From: Trema orientale
Lineage: Eukaryota; Streptophyta; Magnoliopsida; Rosales; Cannabaceae
Reading direction: 5' to 3'
Assembly: GCA_002914845.1 (NCBI GenBank)
Contig: JXTC01000395.1
Location: forward strand, 172,957 to 236,956
DNA length: 64,000 nt
The notes under the pieces were generated by a model. It was not told where the DNA came from and searched no databases. It saw only the letters and a program-made list of their open reading frames with translations. Below, piece after piece: positions 12,452 to 22,586 of the stretch (positions are counted from its first letter, which is position 1; each line of letters starts with the position of its first letter). Both the position numbers and the translations under genes were made by a program.

Positions 12452-14662
12452 TGGTTTGTAAAAATGTGAGTAGAAAAAGAAGTGATGGGGCCTCTAATTT
12501 ATAGAATTTGGGGAGATCTGGTAATATTGTGAATAAAATTTAAATGAAAATAAAAAAAAAAGAATATACATGCATTAAATTAGCTACATTTTAAAGTTTA
12601 TACATATTTTCAATTTAATACAATAGCAATGTTGTAAAAATTACACATGCTAAAATTAAATTGGTTACATTGTCAATAACGACCATATTATAAAATTCAA
12701 AAAATGCTATAATGGCTAATTTTTAGCATGCGCTATATTTGGCATAATTTTTAGTGTGTGTTATTTGTTATGCCAAATATAACACAAAGTATAGCACATG
12801 TTAAATTTTAGCATGTGTTGTTATTTACATTTTACATGTTAATTTTTTTTCTTAGCAGTATTAAAGCTGGAAGAGTTCACAATGGATCTCCACTGTCTTC
12901 TGCCGATATTTCTACTAATTACGCTAAACAGTAGTTGTATTGTCAAGCATGTGCCAATGGTTCTTTAAAGGAAAACGTAGAGCTAAGTTGTAATCACCTG
13001 AGCGTAGATGAACCTCGTTAGTGTTTGGCATCCAAGTATTCGCACAGAATCTTGCTTAGAGTTTTCCAAAAGTTCAGTAACCACATTCAATAAGCTAACA
13101 GCAAAGTATGCCCTGCAAAGTGCAAAATATATTCAACAGAAGCAGAGATGGAAAGTAAAATTTAAAGAATAATAAGAACTCTAAATGCTGAATGAATTCC
13201 AAGATAATGAACAATATGTATTTTAAAAAATAGCATAAAGTCGATCAATGACAAAATAAGCACGTGTTACAAATTACGACTTAAATATATTATAAATTTC
13301 CAAAAATCTTGTCAAGAGAAACATTTTTTTTTTACAGGAAAAAAAATGAATGGAACATGTTATTTAAAAGTTTCCTTACTCACAAAGTAAATGCCCAAAC
13401 AAGATAGTCACCTCATATAACTTAAAACCATGGCAAAACCTTACAAACCTTGCCAAGATTTTGGCCAAATATGAGTAACTTCTTGTGTATTTAGCAGTCA
13501 CAGAAAAATATTCATGATTAATTCACTACATGGAACTCACCAATAAAACAAAAACCAAAATGCAAAAGGAGACGAAAACAACTAGCACTTACATCTGCTC
13601 CTTGCACAGACAAAGCAATTTGCTGTAAGTGTCTGTAACAATATTGATAAATTTGATGTGCTCACTCCGTAGCTCCTTGTAGCACCTTTCTTCAAGATAT
13701 TTGGCAATCTAAAGACAACAAATAATATAAGCACAATAGCTAAGCAGGCAGCACTAGACTCACAAATCCCAAGGCTAAGCTGACACGTACCAACCAACGG
13801 ATAGAGAAAATTGATAAAAGAAGTCCATACCTTTGGGATTCGAACAGGATTTCTTGCAGCATATTCACATAGCTTAACAATTTTCCTTTCACTTGGAGAG
13901 CCATCCTGCAAGGTTTGAGAGACTTTAAACTTCTATTTCAGCCAATGACAAGAAAACAATATGTGGTATAAAAAATTGTGACAGTATGGGAATTAACAAT
14001 TAACATTTCAGGAATGGCTAGACTACTAATCAGCTCTGAAACACACGTAATTGCTATATGGGATCTCAAATTTAGTGATGCACGTAAAACACCCTTTATT
14101 TCATACATGGGTGACACTTAAACATGAAATTCGACATTTCCTCTCAGTAATCCCAACAGTAAAACCCTGCAGCAACTATAGATATTATGTAGGCAGCATT
14201 GAGATCTTGAAAAATATAAGATCGATTAAAGAAGAATGCTTCCAATTCCTTCATTAAACATCTTATAACTTTGCAATCCTTTGATACCTTTCTAGATCAA
14301 ATACATAGGATCCAAAAGTATGACAAAGCTTTAATTACTTAAAGGGCGAGTCTAAGAAAATCCATACCAAAAAATTTAAGAAATAAGTATGAATAACTTC
14401 ATTTCTCACAGGCATTACATAATCAACTGGTCAAATTGCAAGAAACTAGCCATGAACATTAATTGGGAACATGTCTGTGAAATGAAAAATGACTAAGTTT
14501 GAAATGTAACAACGGTAAGACGCTCACAAGAGATTTAGGAAAAATTTCTGCAAGCAATTTCTTGTAGCGCTTCACTGGTTTTCGAGAGCTTGACCTCAAA
14601 GCAGGGCAACATACACACATGCTTCCACATGCTGGGAATATCTTTCTGGAGATGACCCCCAT
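6526..14662 (-). CDS. SRL2: EFR3-like armadillo protein (SEMI-ROLLED LEAF 2 / EFOP family)
   Basis: EFR3 proteins anchor the phosphatidylinositol 4-kinase alpha complex at the plasma membrane. In plants the family is EFOP, and the rice member is SEMI-ROLLED LEAF 2. The 19 coding exons are 14528-14662, 13831-13905, 13593-13708, 12998-13112, 11880-12008, 11732-11779, 10879-11078, 10550-10746, 10144-10427, 9897-10043, 9117-9527, 8866-9015, 8358-8436, 8149-8273, 7759-7950, 7532-7672, 7239-7376, 6768-6974 and 6526-6642. They sum to 3006 bp, 1001 residues, in frame, ending FLKAAGC. The N terminus MGVISRKIFPACGSMCVCC has Gly2 and Cys12, 16, 18 and 19, fitting lipid anchoring as in EFR3. Family signatures are KRYKKLLAEIFPKSL, SLRASSLQCLSAMVWFMAEF and LEVRVGAHQIFS. 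The rest is predicted alpha-helical ARM/HEAT solenoid. A 5' noncoding exon probably ends at 15223. Confidence 0.93.
12376..12451. repeat. (CT)n-(TA)n compound microsatellite
   Basis: About 27 CT units run straight into about 10 TA units inside an intron of the EFR3-like gene. It is likely length-polymorphic. Confidence 0.95.
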
Positions 14663-15222
14663 TTCCTGCTAACCAAACCAAAAATGAAGAAGAAGAAGAA
14701 AAGTGAAAACCCCAACAAAAATTTTCCCAGAAACTATCAAAGCCTCATCTAGAAGCCAAGCATAATAGGTAAAATTAATATATACCCAGAAAACAAAGAA
14801 CCCAGAAACAAAAACCGAAAAAAATAAATGTAGAGCAAAGCTAACGAGCTCATACAAAGGCATATATAACGTATCAAAATACCCAAAGTTTGCATTTTTA
14901 GGAAGATATGATAAAACAGAAGAAGGAAAAAAAAATCCCAACATTGAAAGGTGTTAAAACAAGGAAAATGTACATAAAGGAAAATACCTAAAAAGGAAGA
15001 AAAACAACAGCAAATATCGAATTTTTTTTTTATTTCACCTAAAAAAATGAAAAAAAATAATAATAATAACCAAGACCCAGAACGAGGAAGAGAGAAATGC
15101 ATCAGTTACAAAGATGAAAAGCCTGTGAAGAAATGGGAATAGAGTTTGAACAAGCAAAAAACTAGAGGACCCATTAAAGTGAAAATCAAAATAAAAATAA
15201 GAAAAAACAGAAGCATTCGAAC

Positions 15223-15500
15223 CTTGGTCCGTGGAGGCAGATCTGGGGACCCAAAAGGCTTATTGTAGAGCCAGAGCAAAAATCAGGAGGAGAGTTTTGC
15301 CCACCCCCGAGTTTTGCAGAAACTCAAAGCAAGAAAGAACCAAAACCAAAACCCAAGGGAAGAGCTTGACACAATGACACTGATAATAAATGACACTGAT
15401 AATGAAATTTTCAGAGAGCGAGAGAGAGAGAGAGAGAGGGAAATGGCGCGTGGATTGATACGAGTTGAAAGGAGAGAGAGAGCAGTAGCACTAGCACTAG
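15223..15500 (-). promoter_or_regulatory. Putative 5' noncoding exon and promoter of the EFR3-like gene
   Basis: On the minus strand a donor (CAAG|GTTCG) at 15223/15222 pairs with an acceptor (TTAGCAG) a few bases upstream of the ATG at 14662. This implies a 5' untranslated exon upstream of 15223. It includes a TC-rich tract (AG repeat on the plus strand at about 15419-15440), common in plant 5' UTRs. The transcription start is not determined. Confidence 0.5.
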
Positions 15501-18500
15501 CACTAGCACGTGATAGGTGTCAGCTTATTTTCTTCGTTCTTCACTGGCAAAAGTGAAGTATTGGGTTTGGTTTTGTCATTTGTGTCAGAACTTTGTAGAC
15601 CACCAACAAATATATGAGTATGACCTCTCCTCCCTCTGTTACTCAAGTTTCCTTAAAAATAATTTTGTTATTATTGTTTATTGTTTCCTCCTTGGACTTC
15701 TGAGTTTTGTGTTTTTCTTTTTCTCTTTAGCTTTTTTTAATTTTATTGCTTCAAAACTTGAATTTCAAACTAAAAAGATCATTGGTTTTCAAGCTAGGCA
15801 AAAGGCCCCCCACCCCTCTATATTCTATATAGGCCACACTCAAAAAATTGTGGACCCTTTGCTTAGAAAAAAATATATATGAATAATGAAATTTTAAAAA
15901 TTTGACCTTTAACTTAAATTCTTTTCAGCTTAGGGCACTTAGCTTTATTTTGAACTCAAATAGGGGGTATGTTTTTTACCGCCTAGTTGAGTAGACTAGT
16001 TCTTATTGAATAGTTGCATCATAACCTTCTGTCCGGGGAAAATTATGTTTGGTTTGCGATTAATTAGAATGATAACAGAAGTTACAAAAAATTAAATTAA
16101 AATAAGAATATAAAATTTGAAATTAATAACGGAAAAAGAATTACTTATTTGATTACTGCATGGATAACATAAGAAGAATAGGTGTTTTTAACGAAAATAC
16201 TCATTTTTTGCTTTTTAAAAACAATGACTATGTTTTGCAGGGGAGAAAAGGAAAATAACGCTTTTTATAACTTGACTAATGAATGGAAATAATCTTCCGT
16301 AGATGGAGTGAAGAATAGGGAATTGTGTTTCCAAATGAATAATGATTTGATTTAACAATGAAATGTGCTTTAAAATGCATGGCATTCCATTTGAAGTCTC
16401 ATTTTACCAAATCAATGAAACATATATGGAGCTGTAATGCGTCAAAATTCAAATCCTATAGCATCGTTTCTCTCTACTTCATATTTTTTTTCTTGTATTG
16501 ATTGTTGTCTTCTTCTAAAGCAAATATAAGATCCGAAAAATGGATCTTTGATGGGTTATAATGAGACCCTTTAGCTTCTTAATAACACCAAGTTGAGTAT
16601 TTTTCTAACTTTTCCAACTAATTTTCATGGAGAGGGGGAGATTACTCAAAAAAGAAAACTACTGTAATGGCATTGCCCAATTCTGAATTTCTCAAACGTT
16701 TCTCAATTATTCTCATGCCATCTTGTTTTCGAACTAGGTGAAAGCTATTATTTGCCCCCTATTCGATTATGTGGCGTTTGAATACTACCCAAATAATTGG
16801 TTGCATCATAGGCTACTCGTTTGAATACTGACCTATACTATGGAAAAGGTTTATAGAGTAAATAGTACACAACATGTGCGATTAGCAAAAGAATACACTA
16901 ATACAGATCATATATGCAAATTATATAATCTTCTTTCCAAGTATATAGACAAACGTTTGAATGTATAATCAGAAGAGTCCAAGTCCAAGCACCCATATCA
17001 ATTGCTTCCACAAAGACTTCTCGTTAAGAAAATTTGGCAATAATAACAACATGGCTATTGGTTAAACTTGGCAATCAGTTTGACTTTTACATGGTTCCGT
17101 TAAAAATGGTTTCAATATTTTAACACCTAGCTCTAGCTCTTTTAAATCTATTTTCTTTGGGATGGTCATATTTTTGTAGTTTGTCAAACACATTCCTCAC
17201 ATTTATAAAAGGGAGAAAAAGAAAATCAAAGAATTTCTTTTTTAAGTTCTCCATTACAGAGCATGGGAACACCACAGAGGGACCACAGTACTGAGCCAGG
17301 AATCTTTAAAAACCGTTTTTGGATTGGTGTGAAACACATGTAGTACATAGTAGGCTTTGGAATTTTGGATAGAAATCTTTCCAAGAATCTCATTTCTATT
17401 ATTTTACACAAGTATTAATACCATGACATTGAAAATATGTGCCTCATTAATCTATTGATTGCTGACCTGTCTTAAAATGCTAGGGGAAATTGTGATACTT
17501 TGCCGGTGCAACAAAAGAACTATGCACCTAGCCAATCAAAAGCTCAAAGCTTTGTGGTGTACTTGTTTAGAAAGAACAAGCCTTGGAATTTGGATTGAAT
17601 GATAATTCCTATAAAAAGCATTATTTAGATTTTGAGTGAAGGAAGAGTAATTCCCTTGGAAACGCAATTATGGATTTGTTTTTCATTATTTATTTCACTG
17701 CTGGCTTCAAATCCCAAACAACTAACGAAATATCATTCATATTTGTATTCGTATTCATATTTTTTTTCATTACTTTCCTTCCATTATAATTCTTGCTATT
17801 TTGTTTTTATATCACAAATCAAACTCTACCTAATTAAAAAAAAAAAATTATGAACTTGTAGATTTTTGCTTAAAGAAAAAATAATGACGTTTTTTAAAGG
17901 TTTGAGTGCATGTTTATGATTACCAACTTGCTGAAATGAAAAATAACGATTTTTCTTTTTTAAGGTTTGAGTGGATTTTTATGAATGCCACCTTGCTAAA
18001 TGGGACTCATCCGATTATAGCTCTAAAAACAAATATAAATTCCCAAGTCGCTTTCCTAAATTCCATGTTAAGCAAGTAATTGATATCTATATATTTAAGT
18101 TTTGTCTTGATATTGGTGAGCAATTAAGTCTTGGACTCTTGAAAAATAAACCAATAGCCATCAATCGAGGAATAATCTATTCATACAAAAAAAGAGAAAT
18201 GTATATATAAGAAAAAAAAAACCACACACACACAAGGATCTAGATCTTGAAATGCCCTGAAGAATTTCCCACCTGTGCTGGAGATATACTTTGGTGCTTT
18301 TATTGCCACTTTTTTCCCCCCTTTCTCCACTCTCATTTAATTAATTATTTATTTACAAAAATATATTTTTATGAATTAACATGAATATTCTCATATAACA
18401 TTAAATAATTAAAACTATTATCTCTTAGCACACCTCCTACTTATTTATAGTAATCATATGATATTTTGCTCAATTTAAAAAAAAAATCAAGATTTTATAT

Positions 18501-18895
18501 ATTTTTTTAATTTCTTTTTGAATTAATAGTTAATGTTTTGGTTTTTTTCTTTTTTTTTTTTGGGTGGAGGACGGAATGGGTAGGAACCAACCAACTTAGT
18601 ATTTTTTCTTTTAAGTTTTTTTTTTTTTTTTTGTTTAGGAATTTTATTTTTTTTTTGTGAGAGAACCACCGTTCAAGAACTTTTTTTTTTTTTGGTCTAG
18701 GAACAACAAGTTGTGTAGTTGTAAGACAAAAAAAAAAGTCATTAGTTTTCTCAATTTATACTATTATTGTAATTTCTAAAAAGAGGAAAAAAAATCTAAC
18801 AACTAATTTATTGTAAAATATTAGAGGTGAAAAAAAAAATATTTAGAGAAATATTTAATAAGGGATATTTTTGTACATAACATAAATTTATAAAG
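15501..18895. other. Intergenic DNA, no gene seen
   Basis: Long AT-rich stretch. The open frames here are short and show no family resemblance. T-rich tracts cluster at 18540-18690. No inverted-repeat element was recognised with confidence. Confidence 0.5.
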
Positions 18896-18994
18896 TGTAT
18901 GAAAAAAAAAATTAAACTATTAAAAAAATATGTTTAGAAATGAGGTACGGAGAGAAAAAAAACAGGTAGTAATAGATCCCACCCTTATTATACA
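18896..18994. repeat. 99-bp host segment, left copy (beside Helitron end)
   Basis: This segment repeats at 20146-20244 with three differences in 99 bases. The left copy stops being similar exactly where the Helitron terminus CTAG begins, after ATTATACA. The right copy continues with TTTGTC. Confidence 0.9.
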
Positions 18995-19247
18995 CTAGTC
19001 GTTATACCGCGCTTTGCGCGAGTTGTATTAATATTGCATACATTAAGCCAAATGTATAGTTAAGTTCAATGTATTTCAACATTAAAAAATATATTTATCT
19101 CTATATTTATTTTGGTGAGACGAATATAGCACAATCATTTGTTCGATGAATTAAATTTATTATAAGCTATCATTAATATTAAATTAAATACAATATTATA
19201 TAATACATGTATATATTACAACCAATCATAGCAAAGAAAAATAATGA
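18995..19247 (-). mobile_element. Helitron 3' terminus (visible part, runs into gap)
   Basis: Read on the minus strand, the sequence has a perfect 5-bp-stem hairpin (CGCGCAAAGCGCG, 19008-19020), then nine bases, then CTAG (18995-18998). It is followed by A on the plus-strand side, matching the CTRR 3' end of plant Helitrons inserted between A and T. The body runs into the run of N, so the 5' TC end and any RepHel gene are not visible. Confidence 0.75.
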
Positions 19248-20145
19248 NNNNNNNNNNNNNNNNNNNNNNNNNNNNNNNNNNNNNNNNNNNNNNNNNNNNN
19301 NNNNNNNNNNNNNNNNNNNNNNNNNNNNNNNNNNNNNNNNNNNNNNNNNNNNNNNNNNNNNNNNNNNNNNNNNNNNNNNNNNNNNNNNNNNNNNNNNNNN
19401 NNNNNNNNNNNNNNNNNNNNNNNNNNNNNNNNNNNNNNNNNNNNNNNNNNNNNNNNNNNNNNNNNNNNNNNNNNNNNNNNNNNNNNNNNNNNNNNNNNNN
19501 NNNNNNNNNNNNNNNNNNNNNNNNNNNNNNNNNNNNNNNNNNNNNNNNNNNNNNNNNNNNNNNNNNNNNNNNNNNNNNNNNNNNNNNNNNNNNNNNNNNN
19601 NNNNNNNNNNNNNNNNNNNNNNNNNNNNNNNNNNNNNNNNNNNNNNNNNNNNNNNNNNNNNNNNNNNNNNNNNNNNNNNNNNNNNNNNNNNNNNNNNNNN
19701 NNNNNNNNNNNNNNNNNNNNNNNNNNNNNNNNNNNNNNNNNNNNNNNNNNNNNNNNNNNNNNNNNNNNNNNNNNNNNNNNNNNNNNNNNNNNNNNNNNNN
19801 NNNNNNNNNNNNNNNNNNNNNNNNNNNNNNNNNNNNNNNNNNNNNNNNNNNNNNNNNNNNNNNNNNNNNNNNNNNNNNNNNNNNNNNNNNNNNNNNNNNN
19901 NNNNNNNNNNNNNNNNNNNNNNNNNNNNNNNNNNNNNNNNNNNNNNNNNNNNNNNNNNNNNNNNNNNNNNNNNNNNNNNNNNNNNNNNNNNNNNNNNNNN
20001 NNNNNNNNNNNNNNNNNNNNNNNNNNNNNNNNNNNNNNNNNNNNNNNNNNNNNNNNNNNNNNNNNNNNNNNNNNNNNNNNNNNNNNNNNNNNNNNNNNNN
20101 NNNNNNNNNNNNNNNNNNNNNNNNNNNNNNNNNNNNNNNNNNNNN
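19248..20145. other. Assembly gap (898 N)
   Basis: Undetermined bases. It lies between the Helitron-bearing sequence and a second copy of the host segment. Confidence 1.
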
Positions 20146-20244
20146 TGTATGAAAAACAAATTTAAACTATTAAAAAAATATGTTTAGAAATGAGGTACGG
20201 AGAGAAAAAAAACAGGTAGTAATAGATCCCATCCTTATTATACA
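20146..20244. repeat. 99-bp host segment, right copy (apparent empty site)
   Basis: This copy starts at the gap edge and matches 18896-18994 with three substitutions. It continues past ATTATACA into TTTGTC with no Helitron end, as an unoccupied A|T target would. Confidence 0.9.
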
Positions 20245-20405
20245 TTTGTCAAGATTAGTGCTTTGAGGATAAGAATGAGGGAATACAGGGTAGCCACGTG
20301 GAAGAATTATATGTACTATATATAAAGCAATTACTCTCTCTTTGGAGTTTGCTTCATACAAATTAAATTTGAGTCTTGTAATGAGCGAAGCGTGGGGTAA
20401 GTTAA

Positions 20406-20589
20406 GAGCAATGCTATGGGGCACCAGTGGTGTCCAGCACCACAGTGACATGTCTGTTTGTCACTGGATGATTTAATTAATAAACTGGGTCCCACATAGG
20501 CCCCACTTAAATTATAATTATGATTAGCCAGTAACAGACTGACACATCACTGTGGTGCTGGGCACTACTGGTGCCCTATAGCATTATTC
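20406..20589. mobile_element. MITE family B, 184 bp, with 9-bp target duplication
   Basis: The ends are GAGCAATGCTATGGGGCACC and (reverse complement) GAATAATGCTATAGGGCACC, and the inverted similarity extends about 60 bp inward. The element is flanked by an exact 9-bp direct repeat GTAAGTTAA (20397-20405 and 20590-20598). The 9-bp duplication suits a Mutator-type non-autonomous element. A diverged relative sits in the laccase gene. Confidence 0.88.
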
Positions 20590-20598
20590 GTAAGTTAA

Positions 20599-22391
20599 AG
20601 GTGATGGCTTTAAACATTGACCACCATTTGATCATGACTGTACAAAAAGGAACTAGCCAGCCCAGAATACAGTGAGATGGACAAAAACAGAAGAGGAAAA
20701 AACTCAAAAACAGGAGAGGAAAAAAGCTAAGCATAATTTGCTTTTTTTCAAACTTTAAAAGTATAGTTCCAGGGTGGTCCAGCGCTTAGGGGGCTGCTGG
20801 ACCTGAAAAAGGACAATCATATATGACGATACACAAACAAGTTATAACATGATAGAGACTTTTGGCATTTTATACATATTTACAAATAGTTCCAGTTCAT
20901 GCCAAAATTTGGTTGAGATTTGTCTCTCAGACTTGACTTAAATTCTCCAGCCAATGCACATAGGTTAAATGGGGGTAATTGCCAACTAAACAACAAAGAA
21001 TGATAATACGGATTCAACTCTAATAGTTATCTTCTTTACAAACTAAGTTGTCATTATTTAATTAGTTGACACCATCTAAATTGGCTCATTCAATTAGAAA
21101 GTGATAAAATTAGTATCATCTACTAGATATTAACATTTTATTTGTTACATCAGCGAGTAAAAAAAAGTTGAGATAAGAATTGGTACGTATGGTATTTACC
21201 CTGAGACAAATAGCTCAATAGAATTGGTACGTATAGTATTACCCTAAGACAAATAGCTCAACAGCATTGTGACGAACACCATATATCAACTTAGAAACTT
21301 ATCATGACAAAATAGAATAACATGATTTCCCATCAGACTAATTAACTCTCTCTCTCTCTTTTAATCGAGATAAAGTGGCTTTGAGTGTAATGGAAGATAG
21401 CAAAAAGTGAGCTGAGAAGCTCGACTAGAGAACCCAACAAAGAAAAAGCAACAACATACAAGAAAAAGATGATTAAATTGTCCTCTCTCATAGGCAAATT
21501 CCTTTTTTTCGGTTGATTTTTTGGGAGACTCGTAGAATGGTAGAGCCACCAAATATAGTACCGAGTATGGATCGCACTTATATTGGATCTCACAGTATGC
21601 AGATTTACCAGCCACGATCATGATGCATTCCATTCAATAGCTTCAACTGACTTCAAGTGAGGCTCCACTAGGCACTCCTGCAGGAGATGGTTTAAGAGTT
21701 GTAACTACTCATGTAAGAGGGGCTGTAAGTGCCATTCACGGTGCTTACTATTCCTCTCTTATTTGGCAGAGAAAAGGAAAATGTCAATGAAAAAATGAAT
21801 ATCAACAAAAAAGAAAGACGGCTCATCGGATGAGTTCTCAGTTCTCACTGGCAACCCACAAAACAAGATTTTGTGCTCATATGTCCAAGTTTAACCCAAG
21901 TCAGGGAATAACAGTCCAAAGGAAACGGATCTTCAATTACTCCCAAGACCTGAGAATGGATTTCCAATTCACCCATCATCTTAATCATGATTCAGTTGAC
22001 CAATCAAATTACTCGAGCAGTGGGCATTCCATCCCATCAAAGGAGCAAATGATGAAAAATAACACTAACCAGTCACAATGTGGTCTCTTCTACCTCTTAT
22101 AGTAATACCAGATCCAGAATCCACCAAGTTGCAACATACAGTATGCGCACACATAACTACACTACTCCTAAATATAAATCCTTGACAAGTTGTACTTATA
22201 AACCCTTTCAAAAGAGGGGTCGAGGTGGGGGTGGGAGTGGGGGTGAAGGGTTGCATTTGATAACCAAATGAATTTTATACAAAATGTGATGAAAGATCAA
22301 TTTCATGACCTCAAAATTTTGGTTCATAAAATATAAGAGAGAAGGGCTATTTCAATGTCTAAAAAAATAATTTACAATGAGATACAGTAGA
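20599..22391. other. Intergenic DNA downstream of RPAP3, no gene seen
   Basis: No recognisable coding region. It holds a small perfect stem (GGTCCAGC...GCTGGACC near 20774-20801), the 44-bp tandem repeat and a G-rich tract at 22216-22250. Confidence 0.5.
21176..21262. repeat. Tandem duplication, unit about 44 bp
   Basis: AGAATTGGTACGTAT begins two adjacent copies at 21176 and 21220 that differ by a few bases. They lie in intergenic DNA. Confidence 0.85.
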
Positions 22392-22586
22392 AGTGCGAAA
22401 ATTGTGAACCCAAAAACATCTCCCTCATGTTGCATGTTTATCATTACTTGAGCAGACAAGTGAAAATTGTGAACTCAAAAGGTCTCCCTCACATTTCATG
22501 TTTATCATTTGCTTGAGCAGATGAGTGAAAATTGTGAACTCAAAACATCTCCCTCACAGTGCACTTTTATCATTGCTTGAGGCAGT
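22392..22586 (-). repeat. Three tandem copies of a 65-67 bp unit at RPAP3 3' end
   Basis: Copies start at 22392, 22459 and 22524, each beginning AGTG(C/A)AAAATTGTGAAC-like and ending near CTTGAG(G)CAG. The third copy overlaps the last codons and the TGA stop of RPAP3 (22570-22572). The stop-codon region therefore appears to have been duplicated into the 3' flank. Confidence 0.85.

Noticed and set aside
15314..15882. Plus-strand frames near the EFR3-like promoter
   Set aside because: Low-complexity ERERERE translation of a GA microsatellite; no start context or homology.
19179..20187. Long open frames across the first run of N
   Set aside because: They are almost wholly undetermined bases; there is no evidence of coding.
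18896..20244. LTR retrotransposon, with the 99-bp repeats as LTRs
   Set aside because: The repeats lack TG...CA ends, a primer-binding site or polypurine tract, and a Helitron terminus explains the left junction better.
20770..20805. tRNA-like or SINE-like stem (GGTCCAGC...GCTGGACC)
   Set aside because: No A or B box arrangement and no cloverleaf could be drawn.
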